Positions 25,526-36,633 of a stretch of DNA of 64,000 nucleotides are shown piece after piece. The notes beneath the pieces were generated by a model that saw only the letters and a program-made list of their open reading frames with translations, was not told the origin of the DNA and did not search any database. This DNA comes from Mycobacterium sp. BK086 (GTDB lineage Bacteria; Actinomycetota; Actinomycetes; Mycobacteriales; Mycobacteriaceae). A program made the position numbers and the translations under genes. Positions within the stretch are counted from its first letter, which is position 1; each line of letters starts with the position of its first letter. The stretch spans positions 496,001 through 560,000 of the forward strand of contig SNWL01000003.1 of NCBI GenBank assembly GCA_004362315.1. Direction: 5' to 3'.

Positions 25526-26890
25526 CTATCGCCCGGCAGTCGCCGACAACCGCTCGACCGCCCGCTCGATTCCGTGCGCCAGTTCATCGACATCGGGCGC
25601 CGCGTCGTAGTCGGCGGTGATCCCGAACACCAAGCTGTCCGCATAGCTGAGAATTGCGATGCCGGTTCGAAGTTGAAGCGCGATAGGCGGAATGGGTAAG
25701 ACCCGGACAACATCTCGCCCCATGATCTGAGATTTCTTCCGTGGTCCCGGGACATTTGTCGCGAGGGTGACGACTCCCCGTTGCGGCAGTCGGGTGAGCG
25801 CACGAACCGCCCACGCTGTCAGCGGGAAGGGCAACAGATTCATCGCCGACACAAAGACACTGCCGGCTTGGCGCTGACCGCTGGCCTTGGTTCTCGTCAA
25901 CCGGCGATGCACTGCTTGGAGCTGGTCGGCCAGGTCCTCCTTCTCGACGGGCAGAAAAGGAAGCATGACCGAAACCCTGTTGTCGACGATCTCTTGGGCA
26001 TCGTTGGTTCGGATCGACACCGGCACCAGCGTCCGCAGCGAATTACGACGTGGCTTCTCGCCCCGCCGGACCAGCGCGGCCCTGAAACTATCGGTGATCG
26101 CCGTCAGCGCAACATCATTGACGGTTACTCCGAATTCGCGACAAATCGTCGTCACCTCATCCAGACTCACGCACGCCGCGCTGTAGCGGCGCTTCGAGCC
26201 GAGCGGGCCGGCGAGCGAAGACGCCGCCGCCGGGCGCAACAGACCACCCGTGAGCTCGATGGCGCCCTGGGCCGCCAGCACCGCCGCGTTGGTCAAGCCG
26301 GTCGCGGCCGACCACATGCCGGTCGCCCACGCGAGAGGATTCAGACTGATGCCGGGGACGTGGATGTGCGGCCGCGTCGCTTCTCGAGCTGCGCGGATCT
26401 CGGTGGCGAAAGAGTCGTCTTCGCCGTCATCGCTGAGGCCGGCGAACATGTGCATGGTCGCGATCCCGTCGGCGATGCAGTGATGGATCTTCATCAACAC
26501 CGCCCACCGGCCATCGGCGAGGCCCTCGATGATCCAGCACTCCCACAGGGGACGGTCTCGATCCAGCCGGCGCTCCATGACATCGGCAGCAAAACGGTAC
26601 AAGGTCTGTTCGTCACCGGGCCGGGGCAGCGCCGCTCGGTGAAGATGCTGGGACACATCGAAATTCGGATCCTCTACCCATTCCGGTGAGCCGAGGTCGA
26701 GTACGTGGGTGTGTAGCACCTGCCGGAACCGAGGAACCTTGAGGATGCGCTCGACGATGCCATCCGCGAGCGACGCGAAATCCGGCATCGGGCCCTCGAT
26801 CACCGAGATCCCGCCGACTGCCAAGCTCACGTGCCGGTCGGAATCCTCGGCCTCGAGGAATCCGGCATCCAGAGTGGTCAACTGCTCCAC
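25526..26890 (-). CDS. tgs1: Tgs1-like triacylglycerol synthase (WS/DGAT)
   Basis: The 454-aa product carries the WS/DGAT active-site motif HHCIADG (about residues 132-138) and aligns over its length, as I remember it, with M. tuberculosis Tgs1 (Rv3130c): LTTLDAGFLEAEDSDRHVSL at the start, LWECWIIEGLADGRWA, DNRVSVMLPFLPV, ATNVPGPR. It makes storage triacylglycerol from diacylglycerol and acyl-CoA during hypoxia. GTG 26890 gives the same start as Tgs1; GTG 26902 is an alternative, and the frame is open much further only by chance. A strong DosR box lies 38 bp upstream. Confidence 0.92.
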   Translation of the reverse strand: MEQLTTLDAGFLEAEDSDRHVSLAVGGISVIEGPMPDFASLADGIVERILKVPRFRQVLHTHVLDLGSPEWVEDPNFDVSQHLHRAALPRPGDEQTLYRFAADVMERRLDRDRPLWECWIIEGLADGRWAVLMKIHHCIADGIATMHMFAGLSDDGEDDSFATEIRAAREATRPHIHVPGISLNPLAWATGMWSAATGLTNAAVLAAQGAIELTGGLLRPAAASSLAGPLGSKRRYSAACVSLDEVTTICREFGVTVNDVALTAITDSFRAALVRRGEKPRRNSLRTLVPVSIRTNDAQEIVDNRVSVMLPFLPVEKEDLADQLQAVHRRLTRTKASGQRQAGSVFVSAMNLLPFPLTAWAVRALTRLPQRGVVTLATNVPGPRKKSQIMGRDVVRVLPIPPIALQLRTGIAILSYADSLVFGITADYDAAPDVDELAHGIERAVERLSATAGR

Positions 26891-26927
26891 GGGGACCAAC
26901 ACTCCGCCCGCCGCCAACACTGGACAA

Positions 26928-26941
26928 GGGACGAAGGTCCC
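26928..26941. promoter_or_regulatory. DosR box between tgs1 and KAS III gene
   Basis: GGGACGAAGGTCCC matches 12 of 14 core positions of the DosR consensus GGGACTWWAGTCCC. It lies 38 bp before tgs1 (minus) and 58 bp before the KAS III gene (plus), so it could serve both. Confidence 0.85.
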
Positions 26942-26998
26942 TGTCTCCGAGGACACTCGCCGGTGACCGCAGCCGGTGACGTCGATCACCATGTGGAG

Positions 26999-28105
26999 AT
27001 GACCCGCACTCGCTGGTTGGTGATGGAGTCGCCGGAAGACGCTGTGGCGGCACCGTATCGCACCCGCGTGGCCGGAGCGGGCAGGCGTCTGCCCGAGACC
27101 CACCTCACGACCGACGAGCTGATGTCGTCCACGCGGCACCGCACTCACATCGATCTCGAACGGCTGACCGGAATCCACGAGCGCCGGGTGTCGGTCGGCG
27201 ATGAGGACTCCTACAGCCTCGCCGCTGGGGCGGCGGTCGATTGCCTGGCCAAGGCCCAGCGACCAGGCGAATCGATCGACGCCGTTATCAGCTGCAGTAT
27301 CACCAAGTTCCGCGGCGGCCTCACGCAATGGCTGGAACCACCGATGAGCGGCGCAGTGGCCAGGGCGGTCGGCGCCGAAGCAGCCATGACATTCGACGTC
27401 GCCAACGCGTGCGCTGGCATGCTCACAGGCGTCACCATTGCGAACAACTGGATCAGGCAGGGCAGCATCGAACGGGCCTTGGTCGTCAGCGGTGAATACA
27501 TCTCGCAGCTGGGCCAGAATGCGGCCCGCCACATTCGCTCCATCATGAGCAGGGAACTCGCCTGCTTGACGCTCGGCGACGCAGGCGCAGCGCTTCTGCT
27601 GGAACGGGCGCCGGCCGGTTCGGCCAGCATCAGTTTGGCCGGCTTCACCACGGTCGCGGACTACAGCCGATTGTGTCTGGCCTATCCGAAGGGACAGGAT
27701 CCCGGCGGCCGGATGTTCACCGATGCGCGCGGAATTCATCGGGCGGCGATGTCCGATACACCGGTGCTGCTCCGTGAAGTCCTTGAGACCGTTGGTCTTT
27801 CACTACACGATATCGACCACGTGATCACCCACCAGACGTCAGCTCGGGCGATACGCAAAGGCATGGCCGAACTCACCGTCGCGTTCGGCGACCACCCCCG
27901 ACACGACGCGGTGATCACCGTGGACCGGTACGGCAACACCGCCTCGACAACACACACCGTCGCACTTGTCGAGGAACTCGAAGCGGGTCGCATCCGTCCC
28001 GGAGAGACCGTCGCCCTGATCGCCTTGGCCTCGGGTCTCGAAATCGGTGTTGTCATACTGACATTGGACGAGCAGCTGGTGAATCGATATGGGCACGGTA
28101 ATTGA
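26999..28105 (+). CDS. 3-oxoacyl-ACP synthase III (FabH)-like protein
   Basis: The 368-aa product has the full KAS III catalytic triad: cysteine in NACAGMLTG (about residue 138), histidine in ITHQTSARAI (about 278) and asparagine in RYGNTASTTH (about 313). It would condense an acyl-CoA primer with malonyl-ACP or another acyl group. ATG 26999 or ATG 27023 can start it. It faces tgs1 across a DosR box and overlaps a second KAS III-like gene by 17 bp, so it is likely hypoxia-induced and linked to lipid synthesis. Confidence 0.85.
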   Translation: MTRTRWLVMESPEDAVAAPYRTRVAGAGRRLPETHLTTDELMSSTRHRTHIDLERLTGIHERRVSVGDEDSYSLAAGAAVDCLAKAQRPGESIDAVISCSITKFRGGLTQWLEPPMSGAVARAVGAEAAMTFDVANACAGMLTGVTIANNWIRQGSIERALVVSGEYISQLGQNAARHIRSIMSRELACLTLGDAGAALLLERAPAGSASISLAGFTTVADYSRLCLAYPKGQDPGGRMFTDARGIHRAAMSDTPVLLREVLETVGLSLHDIDHVITHQTSARAIRKGMAELTVAFGDHPRHDAVITVDRYGNTASTTHTVALVEELEAGRIRPGETVALIALASGLEIGVVILTLDEQLVNRYGHGN

Positions 28106-28961
28106 TCGGGTCGCCCTGGCCAAGAGCGGCTGGCGGCACCGGCACAGCGCCCTGCATCTCGCGGTGACCACAGCACAGGACTGCCTCCGATCGGCGGCCC
28201 GCCACCCGCATGATGTCGACCTCTTGATCAACGCGGGAATCTACCGAGACAGAAATCTCGGGGAACCGGCGCTCGCGGCCTTGATCCAGGACGATATCGG
28301 CGCCAATCCGGAGGATCCACACGGAGGCACACACGGAACGTTTTCGTTCGACGTGGCCAACGGCACATGCGGCGTTCTCACCGCATTGCAGATCGCCGAC
28401 GGTTTCTTCAGGTCACGAGCGATCGACTGCGCGATGGTGGTGGCTAGCGACGCGGACCCCGGCCACGGCATGAGCGATCACTTCCCGTTTTCACCGACCG
28501 GGGCAGCACTGCTGTGCAGCTGGACCGACGGAGATGGCGGCCTCGATCACGTGCGGTGGACGAATACTCCCGATGATGGTGAAACATTCAGTGCCACAGT
28601 CGGTCTTGTGGACCATGACAATGTGCTGCGCTTCCGGGAATCATCCGCACGCGACGAACGCTTCGCCGTCGCCGCGGCCGAGGCCGCCACGCGTTGCCTA
28701 CAGACGTCGGCACTGGCGATCGACGACATCGACGCAATCGTCGCTGCGCCTGCGCGGCCTTCCTTCCGCCTGTCGCTGGCGGACAACCTGGGTGTGCCCC
28801 CTGACCGGGTCGTCGTCGCACGCGACGAGAACATGCACACCGCTTCGCTCGCAGCGGCTTTCGCGCAGGCTTCCGGGCAGCTCCACGAAGGGACGACCGC
28901 GCTGCTTGTCGCGGCAGGCGCGGGAATCACCGCCGGTGCCGCCCTTTACCGCGCGCGCTGA
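28089..28961 (+). CDS. Degenerate KAS III-like thiolase-fold protein
   Basis: The 290-aa product is shorter than KAS III and keeps the nucleophile cysteine in NGTCGVLTAL (about residue 94). The histidine motif of the partner is replaced by AAPARPSFR, and the Asn region reads ENMHTASLAAA, so the triad is incomplete. It overlaps the complete KAS III gene by 17 bp. A catalytic/regulatory heterodimer is one reading (inference). No other gene lies between it and the DosR boxes of the hydrogenase operon. Confidence 0.7.
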   Translation: MGTVIDRVALAKSGWRHRHSALHLAVTTAQDCLRSAARHPHDVDLLINAGIYRDRNLGEPALAALIQDDIGANPEDPHGGTHGTFSFDVANGTCGVLTALQIADGFFRSRAIDCAMVVASDADPGHGMSDHFPFSPTGAALLCSWTDGDGGLDHVRWTNTPDDGETFSATVGLVDHDNVLRFRESSARDERFAVAAAEAATRCLQTSALAIDDIDAIVAAPARPSFRLSLADNLGVPPDRVVVARDENMHTASLAAAFAQASGQLHEGTTALLVAAGAGITAGAALYRAR

Positions 28962-28978
28962 TCCGACGGCAGACGACA

Positions 28979-28992
28979 GGGACTTTGGACTC
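28979..28992. promoter_or_regulatory. DosR box 1 of hydrogenase operon
   Basis: GGGACTTTGGACTC matches 11 of 14 core positions, with the left half site perfect. It lies 57 bp before the first hydrogenase start and 8 bp from the second box. Confidence 0.6.
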
Positions 28993-29000
28993 CCGCCTCA

Positions 29001-29014
29001 GGGACCCATATCCC
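29001..29014. promoter_or_regulatory. DosR box 2 of hydrogenase operon
   Basis: GGGACCCATATCCC matches 10 of 14 core positions and is 35 bp before ATG 29050, the proximal position for an activator. The two boxes together fit the paired DosR site arrangement. Confidence 0.6.
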
Positions 29015-29049
29015 CTGCTTCCGGCCGCGAAAGAGCGCACGATAACTCC

Positions 29050-30144
29050 ATGGAAAGAGCGGTGATCGACGCCGCAGGGCTGGCGCAACTCGTATCCACA
29101 CTGATCGACCGCGGGTACCGAGTGGTAGGTCCGACCGCGTCGGACAACGCCATTGTGCTGGCCGAGATCACGACGGCCGACGAGTTGCCCAGCGGGTGGG
29201 GCGTCGACGTGGGTCCCGGGCATTATCGGCTGCGCCGTCGCGACGACGACGCGGTGTTCGGCCACTCTGCAGGTCCGCAGTCGTGGAAGCAGTTCCTTCA
29301 CCCACCGCGCCAACAGGTGTGGTCCTCCGACGGGGCACAGCACGAAGCGCAGCCGCGGTATGCCTTCCTCGGAGTGCGGGCCTGCGATCTCGCGGCCATC
29401 GCGACACTCAACGGAGTGTTGGGGAAGCCCCCCTACCCCGATTCCGGTTTCGCGGGCCGGCTCGGGGGCACCTTCGTGGTCGCCGTCAACTGCACCGAAC
29501 CGGGCGCCCTGTGCTTTTGCGCGTCCATGGGCACCGGGCCGCACGTCGGCCCGGGCTACGATCTCGCGCTCACCGAGCGCGCTGACGAAGCGGGCCGATG
29601 CTACCTCGTCGAGGTCGGAAGCGAGGCCGGCGCCGACCTCCTGACGGCCGTTCCCCACCGAGTCGCCAGTCAGGATGAAATCGACTCCGCCAGAGGAGAA
29701 GTGGACGCCGCGGCCCACCATATGGGGAGGCAGATGCCCACCGTCGACCTCCGTGAACTGCTGATCGAGTCACGACAGTCACCACACTGGGACGAGGTGG
29801 CCAGCCGTTGTCTGACGTGTGGCAATTGCACGATGGCATGTCCGACGTGTTTCTGCACCAGCGTGGAGGACGTCACCGACCTCACCGGCGAGCATGCCGA
29901 ACGCTGGATGAATTGGGCATCGTGCTTCGAGACCGACTTCACGTTCATCCACGAAGGCAGCGTGCGCCAATCCGCATCGTCGCGGTATCGACACTGGATC
30001 ACCCACAAGCTCGGGACCTGGCACGACCAGTTCGGAAGCAGTGGATGCGTGGGCTGCGGGCGATGTATCGCATGGTGCCCGACCGGGATAGACATCACCG
30101 AGGAAATGCACACCCTCGCCCGTGCGGCGGACGGCGATGACTGA
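29050..30144 (+). CDS. Group 3b NiFe-hydrogenase beta subunit (4Fe-4S electron transfer)
   Basis: The 364-aa product resembles the HydB/sulfhydrogenase beta subunit. An N-terminal domain with FLGVRACDLAAIATLNGVL and CTEPGALCFCASMGTGP is followed by two ferredoxin clusters: CLTCGNCTMACPTCFC and CVGCGRCIAWCPTGID. It passes electrons between the hydrogenase module and the NAD(P)H-binding subunit. ATG 29050 is the first start after the DosR boxes; the frame is open upstream through the KAS gene only by chance. It is gene 1 of a five-gene operon. Confidence 0.9.
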   Translation: MERAVIDAAGLAQLVSTLIDRGYRVVGPTASDNAIVLAEITTADELPSGWGVDVGPGHYRLRRRDDDAVFGHSAGPQSWKQFLHPPRQQVWSSDGAQHEAQPRYAFLGVRACDLAAIATLNGVLGKPPYPDSGFAGRLGGTFVVAVNCTEPGALCFCASMGTGPHVGPGYDLALTERADEAGRCYLVEVGSEAGADLLTAVPHRVASQDEIDSARGEVDAAAHHMGRQMPTVDLRELLIESRQSPHWDEVASRCLTCGNCTMACPTCFCTSVEDVTDLTGEHAERWMNWASCFETDFTFIHEGSVRQSASSRYRHWITHKLGTWHDQFGSSGCVGCGRCIAWCPTGIDITEEMHTLARAADGDD

Positions 30145-30991
30145 CACCGACCGCTGCCAGGCTCCCACCTCGGCGATGACCCCGGTCCCCTATCGGGTCC
30201 GTCGCCGCGTGTCGGAGAACCGTGACTCGGCCACGTTGGAGCTCGAACCGGTGGACCAGGCGCTGACCGCTCCCCTGCCAGGCGAATTCATGATGATGTA
30301 CGCCTTCGGGATCGGCGAGGTCGCGATCTCCGTCAGCGGTGTACCCACCGGCGCCGACACGACCATCACCAATACGATCCGGTCGGTGGGTGCGGTGAGC
30401 CGCGCGCTGCACGACGCACAGCCGGGAACGGTGATCGGGATGCGCGGCCCGTTCGGCACCGATTGGGGCCTCGGGACCGCAGCGGGCCGCGACCTCGTCA
30501 TCGTGGCCGGCGGAGTCGGACTCGCACCGCTGCGACCGGTCGTACTCGGCGCGCTGGCCGATCGCGATGCGTACGGCACGGTCACCCTGATCGCTGGGGC
30601 CCGCTCCCGCGAAGACTTCCTGTTCGACGACGAACTGCGGCGCTGGGCCGAAGGCGGCGTCATCGACGTGCACCTGACCGTCGATGTGCCGGTACAGGGC
30701 TGGCCCGGCGAAGTCGGGTTCGTCACCGAACCCCTACGCAGACTGAGACTGCGCGGCGGCAACACCACCGCATTCCTCTGTGGACCCGAAGTGATGATGC
30801 GCAACAGCGCCGTCGAGCTGCTCCGAAAGGGATTGGCCGCCAGCGATATCCGGGTTTCGCTCGAGCGAAACATGCAATGTGGGGTGGGTTGGTGCGGACA
30901 CTGCCAGTTGGGCCCGCTGCTGTTGTGCCGCCAAGGTCCGGTGGTGGGTTATGACGCCGCCGAGCCGCTGCTGGCAGTCGAGGAGTTATAG
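30137..30991 (+). CDS. Group 3b NiFe-hydrogenase gamma subunit (FAD/NAD(P)H-binding)
   Basis: The 284-aa product is a ferredoxin-NADP reductase-like diaphorase. An FAD domain (PLPGEFMMMYAFGIGEVAIS) is followed by an NAD(P) domain (VIVAGGVGLAPLRPVVL, about residues 118-134) and a C-terminal [2Fe-2S] cluster with MQCGVGWCGHC and a later LLLC. It links H2 oxidation or evolution to NAD(P)H. ATG 30137 overlaps the beta gene by 8 bp. Its stop abuts the small-subunit start directly. Confidence 0.92.
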   Translation: MTDTDRCQAPTSAMTPVPYRVRRRVSENRDSATLELEPVDQALTAPLPGEFMMMYAFGIGEVAISVSGVPTGADTTITNTIRSVGAVSRALHDAQPGTVIGMRGPFGTDWGLGTAAGRDLVIVAGGVGLAPLRPVVLGALADRDAYGTVTLIAGARSREDFLFDDELRRWAEGGVIDVHLTVDVPVQGWPGEVGFVTEPLRRLRLRGGNTTAFLCGPEVMMRNSAVELLRKGLAASDIRVSLERNMQCGVGWCGHCQLGPLLLCRQGPVVGYDAAEPLLAVEEL

Positions 30992-31753
30992 ATGAGCAGC
31001 ACGCCCACGCTGGCAGTGTGGAAGTTCGCGTCGTGCGACGGCTGTCAGCTCACCCTGTTGGACTGTGAGGACGAACTGCTCACCCTCGCTGCGCAGATAC
31101 GCATCGCGACGTTCCTGGAGGCGTCGAGCGATATCAGCCCCGGACCATACGACGTGTCGCTCGTAGAAGGATCGATCAGCACCGCGGCCGACGTGCGGCG
31201 CATCAAGCTGATTCGTGAGCAGTCGAACGTTCTCGTCGCCATCGGCGCGTGCGCGACCGCCGGCGGTATCCAGGCCTTGCGCAACTTCGCCGACAGCGAT
31301 GAATTCACATCAGTCGTCTATGCACGACCCGACTACATCGACACGCTCACGACGTCCACTCCCGCGTCGGCGCACGTGACGGTCGACTACCAATTGAACG
31401 GTTGCCCGATCGACCGCGGGCAGCTCCTCGACACCCTGGCCGCACTTCTGGTCGGTCGCAAGCCCGCGCTCCCGGCCAAAACAGTGTGCACCGAATGCAA
31501 ACTACGCGGCGTCACCTGTGTCGCCGTGGCCGACGGCATCCCGTGCCTGGGCCCCGTGACTCACGCCGGTTGCGGAGCATTGTGTCCGTCCTACCATCGA
31601 GGCTGCTATGGCTGCTTCGGTCCCGCAGCAGCCCCCAACACCGCGGCTCTGATCCCCCTCCTTCGCCGGGACGGGATGTCGAACTCTGCTGTGGAGCAGG
31701 TCTTCTCAACATTCAATGTGACCAGATTCGCCGCCGAACGGAACGACGGATGA
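30992..31753 (+). CDS. Group 3b NiFe-hydrogenase small (delta) subunit
   Basis: The 253-aa product has the small-subunit Fe-S signature: [10 protein letters not shown] near residue 15, GACATAGG near residue 87, then [31 protein letters not shown] and RGCYGCFG in the C-terminal half. It lacks a twin-arginine signal, so the enzyme is cytosolic. ATG 30992 follows AGGAG with no gap from the gamma gene. It overlaps the large-subunit start by 4 bp. Confidence 0.93.
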   Translation: MSSTPTLAVWKFASCDGCQLTLLDCEDELLTLAAQIRIATFLEASSDISPGPYDVSLVEGSISTAADVRRIKLIREQSNVLVAIGACATAGGIQALRNFADSDEFTSVVYARPDYIDTLTTSTPASAHVTVDYQLNGCPIDRGQLLDTLAALLVGRKPALPAKTVCTECKLRGVTCVAVADGIPCLGPVTHAGCGALCPSYHRGCYGCFGPAAAPNTAALIPLLRRDGMSNSAVEQVFSTFNVTRFAAERNDG

Positions 31754-33042
31754 ACCCCGAGATTCGCACACTGTCGGTGGGCGCCCTGACCCGGGTCGAG
31801 GGTGAAGGCGCACTGCACGTCACGCTCGCCGACGGTGCGGTGAGCAGTGTCGAACTCAACATCTACGAGCCGCCGCGATTCTTCGAGGCCTTCCTGCGCG
31901 GCCGCGCACACACCGAACTGCCGGATCTCACCGCACGCGTCTGCGGTATCTGCCCGGTCGCGTATCAGGTGAGCGCATGCAACGCGGTCGAAAACGCCTG
32001 TGGGGTCACGGTCGACCCCGAATTGGTGGCCCTGCGCCGGCTGCTGTACTGCGGCGAGTGGATCCACAGCCACGCCCTGCATATCTTCCTCCTGCACGCC
32101 CCGGACCTTCTGGGCTACCCGGACGGCATCGCGATGGCGAAGGATCGCCCCGACCTCATCCAACGCGGTCTGGAGATCAAGAAGACCGGCAACCGGTTGA
32201 TGGAGCAGGTGGGCGGTCGTGCCATCCATCCCATCAACGTCCGGCTGGGCGGCTTCCATTCTGTGCCGCACAAGCGCGATCTCGACCCGCTGGCAGAGAT
32301 GCTGCGCCGCTCACTCGACGACGCGGTGGACACCTTGACATCGATCGCCGAGTTCGACTTTCCCGATGCCGAATTCGACCATGAGTTGCTGTCGCTGTCG
32401 GACGGAGACCGATACCCGATCGAAAACGGCGTCATCAATCGCAGCAATGGACCGGCGTTCGACGTCGCGGACTTCAGCGATCACATCGTAGAAACGCAGG
32501 TGAAGCACTCCACCGCCCTGCACGCCGCCCTGGATGGTCATCGGTATCTGACGGGACCGCTGGCGCGGTATTCGCTCAACTCGTCGACCCTGTCCCCGAT
32601 CGCCCGCGAGGCTGCCGCAGCGGCCGGGTTGGGGCCTGTCTGCCGAAACCCATTCCACAGCATTCTTGTTCGTGCGGTCGAGGTGATCTACGCGATCGAG
32701 GAGTCGCTGCGCATCATTGCCGATTACCAGCGCCCCGCGAGGCCTTTTGTCGACGTCCCGGCTCGTGCCGGCATCGGGCACGGAGTCAGTGAAGCTCCCC
32801 GAGGCCTGCTCTACCATCGATATGAGATCGGCGATGACGGCACCGTCCGTGCGGCGACGCTCGTACCGCCCACCTCGCAGAACCAGGGCGCCATCGAGCA
32901 CGAGATGGCCGAACTCGTGGCAGCCAATCTCACACTCGATGATGCGACGTTGACGTCATTGTGCGAGAAGTCGATTCGCAACCATGATCCGTGCATCTCG
33001 TGCTCGGCGCACTTCCTGACGCTCAGCATCGACGGCCGATGA
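31750..33042 (+). CDS. Group 3b NiFe-hydrogenase large (alpha) subunit
   Basis: The 430-aa product binds the NiFe site through RVCGICP (cysteines about residues 65 and 68) and DPCISCSAH (cysteines about 415 and 418, His 421). Nine residues follow the histidine (FLTLSIDGR); cleavage of this C-terminal tail by a maturation protease is expected, and the protease gene comes next. ATG 31750 overlaps the small subunit by 4 bp. M. smegmatis has a group 3b enzyme (Hyd3, MSMEG_3928-3931) that is DosR-dependent, matching the boxes here. Confidence 0.95.
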   Translation: MNPEIRTLSVGALTRVEGEGALHVTLADGAVSSVELNIYEPPRFFEAFLRGRAHTELPDLTARVCGICPVAYQVSACNAVENACGVTVDPELVALRRLLYCGEWIHSHALHIFLLHAPDLLGYPDGIAMAKDRPDLIQRGLEIKKTGNRLMEQVGGRAIHPINVRLGGFHSVPHKRDLDPLAEMLRRSLDDAVDTLTSIAEFDFPDAEFDHELLSLSDGDRYPIENGVINRSNGPAFDVADFSDHIVETQVKHSTALHAALDGHRYLTGPLARYSLNSSTLSPIAREAAAAAGLGPVCRNPFHSILVRAVEVIYAIEESLRIIADYQRPARPFVDVPARAGIGHGVSEAPRGLLYHRYEIGDDGTVRAATLVPPTSQNQGAIEHEMAELVAANLTLDDATLTSLCEKSIRNHDPCISCSAHFLTLSIDGR

Positions 33043-33500
33043 TCGGCGGGGCTCTGGTCATCGGTATCGGCAACGACGTGCGGGGCGATGATGGAGTCGG
33101 TCTCGCCGTCGCCGCCGGCATCGCCGAGCGGCACCATCCTGGCGTCGAGGTCCTCTCGGCGACATGCGATCCGGCAACGATCCTCGACGCCTGGACCGGT
33201 CTGCCGTTGGTCGTGGCGGTGGATGCGGCCAGCGGGCCGGGCGCGGTACCGGGCAGAATCGGACGCTGGACCCCTGGCGAAGAACAACAACCGAGTGTCC
33301 TGAGCTCGCATTCGCTTGGACTGCAGGAGGTCTACGCGCTGGGCCAAGCCCTGGGCCGGTTACCGCAGAGATTGGTTGTCTTCACTGTCGAGATCGAAGG
33401 CGCCGGTTACGGTGTCCAGCTCACAGCACCCGTCGCTGCCGCTGTGTCCGTGGCGGTCGAGGCGGTGCTGGCCGAGATCCAGACGCTCGACATTTCCTAG
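33039..33500 (+). CDS. Hydrogenase maturation protease (HyaD/HycI family)
   Basis: The 153-aa endopeptidase has the family start IGIGNDVRGDDGVGLAVA (about residues 8-25), a nickel-binding acidic residue in LVVAVDAASG and a histidine in SSHSLGLQEV. It would remove the C-terminal tail of the large subunit after Ni insertion. ATG 33039 overlaps the large-subunit stop (ATGA). No hypA-F genes occur in the window, so the rest of the maturation machinery must be elsewhere. Confidence 0.92.
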   Translation: MIGGALVIGIGNDVRGDDGVGLAVAAGIAERHHPGVEVLSATCDPATILDAWTGLPLVVAVDAASGPGAVPGRIGRWTPGEEQQPSVLSSHSLGLQEVYALGQALGRLPQRLVVFTVEIEGAGYGVQLTAPVAAAVSVAVEAVLAEIQTLDIS

Positions 33501-33569
33501 GAAGTTAGCCGGCCTGGTTCGGCCGGATTCGTCGTTTCCCGACCGGCTGCGGTTTTGGCACAGGGTTAG

Positions 33570-33583
33570 GGGACTTTCGTCCC
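33570..33583. promoter_or_regulatory. DosR box of the acyl-ligase/E1-E2/ACP operon
   Basis: GGGACTTTCGTCCC matches 13 of 14 core positions, the best box in the window. It lies 57 bp before ATG 33641. The preceding 69 bp after the protease stop hold no other feature. Confidence 0.88.
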
Positions 33584-33640
33584 TTCACTGCCCCAGCCCA
33601 GGCCGCCATCGTTGAGACGGGGTGGCCGTAAGGAATTGTG

Positions 33641-33898
33641 ATGACGACTGTCAGTGCGGCAAGTGCGATCGCCGAGTGCGAACTCGACACCATTGCGTGG
33701 GAATTCCTCTGCTCCCCCTACACCTCGCAAACCTACTGGGATTGGTCCTTGGAACGGCGCCTCGACGCCTACCTGCGCCACCAAGATCGCGCCGACGTCC
33801 TCAACAACGGCGCCGCCTACGCAACCGTGCTGGACCGGGTGATGGCCAATCTGAGCCGGGCGCGCCGCCACGGCAAGCTGTCGCCACCCCAAATCTGA
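33641..33898 (+). CDS. Small protein of unknown function, first gene of a DosR operon
   Basis: The 85-aa product is soluble, with a tryptophan/tyrosine-rich middle (SPYTSQTYWDWSLERRL, about residues 25-41) and a basic C-terminus ending RARRHGKLSPPQI. I do not recognise a family. AAGGA precedes GTG 33638 and ATG 33641; the ATG fits spacing better. It is 9 bp before the acyl-CoA ligase and directly under the strongest DosR box, so it is a first-gene response to hypoxia. A nucleic-acid or protein-binding role is only a guess. Confidence 0.75.
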   Translation: MTTVSAASAIAECELDTIAWEFLCSPYTSQTYWDWSLERRLDAYLRHQDRADVLNNGAAYATVLDRVMANLSRARRHGKLSPPQI

Positions 33899-33907
33899 GC
33901 AGGATCC

Positions 33908-35652
<1,745 letters not shown>

Positions 35653-35656
<4 letters not shown>

Positions 35657-36633
35657 TCGACAGGGATCTGGCGCGCGGTCTGCTGGCCGACATGATCCGG
35701 GTTCGCCGGATGGAAGAGAAGTGCGCCGAAATGTACAGCGCCGCAAAGATTCGCGGCTTTCTCCATCTCTACGTCGGCGAGGAGGCGGTGGCGGCCGGTT
35801 CGCTGCGCGCACTGGGTGCCGAGGATGCCGTGGTAACGACCTACCGAGACCACGCCCATGCGTTGCTGCGCGGCATTCCGATGACCAGGATCATGGCCGA
35901 GATGTACGGAAAGGTCGAGGGCTGCTCAGGCGGCCGCGGTGGATCCATGCACCTGTTCGACGCAGGCCGACGGTTCTACGGCGGCAATGCGATTGTCGCC
36001 GCGGGCCTGCCGCTGGCAGCCGGGCTGGCGTTTGCCGACGCGCAACTGGACCGAAAGAACATCACCGCATGCTATTTCGGCGAAGGAGCGATCGCCGAGG
36101 GCGCATTTCACGAGTCCATGAACATGGCCGAACTGTGGCAGCTTCCGGTGCTGTTCTGTTGCGAGAACAACCGGTACGCGATGGGCACGGTGATCGACCA
36201 CGAGCTGTCGCAACCAGATCTGGCGGCCAAGGCGGCGTCGTATCGCGTGCCCAGCGCGTCGGCCGACGGGATGGATGTGCTCGCCTGCCATGCCGTCATG
36301 CAGCAGGCGGTCGACCACATCCGTACCGAAGGTGGACCGTTCTTCATCGAATTCCGTACCTATCGCTTCCGCCCGCATTCGATGTTCGACCCCGAACTCT
36401 ATCGGGAGAAGTCCGAAGTCGAGGAGTGGCGCAAGCGCGACCCGATCCACAGTTTCAGCGAGAAGTGTCTGGCCGACGGCACGGTCAGCGCCGAGGACAT
36501 CGCCGCGATGCAGACGTCGGCCGAGACCGAGGTGGCCGAGGCAGTCGCCTATGCCGAGGCGGGTACCTGGGAGAGCGTCGACGACCTGGCGCGACACCTG
36601 ATGTCTCCGATGAGCGCGGAGGCCCTCCGATGA
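35653..36633 (+). CDS. 2-oxoacid (pyruvate/acetoin) dehydrogenase E1 alpha subunit
   Basis: The 326-aa product is a thiamine diphosphate E1 alpha subunit. It has [11 protein letters not shown] (about residues 95-105), the ThDP/Mg motif [17 protein letters not shown] with ENNRYAMGT about 25 residues later, and the phosphorylation-loop-like [11 protein letters not shown]. With the E1 beta gene it would decarboxylate pyruvate or a related 2-oxoacid. GTG 35653 and the E1 beta start both overlap their neighbours by 4 bp. Confidence 0.9.

Noticed and set aside
26891-27739. N-terminal extension of the tgs1 frame
   Set aside because: It overlaps the DosR box and the KAS III gene; the alignment to Tgs1 as remembered begins at GTG 26890.
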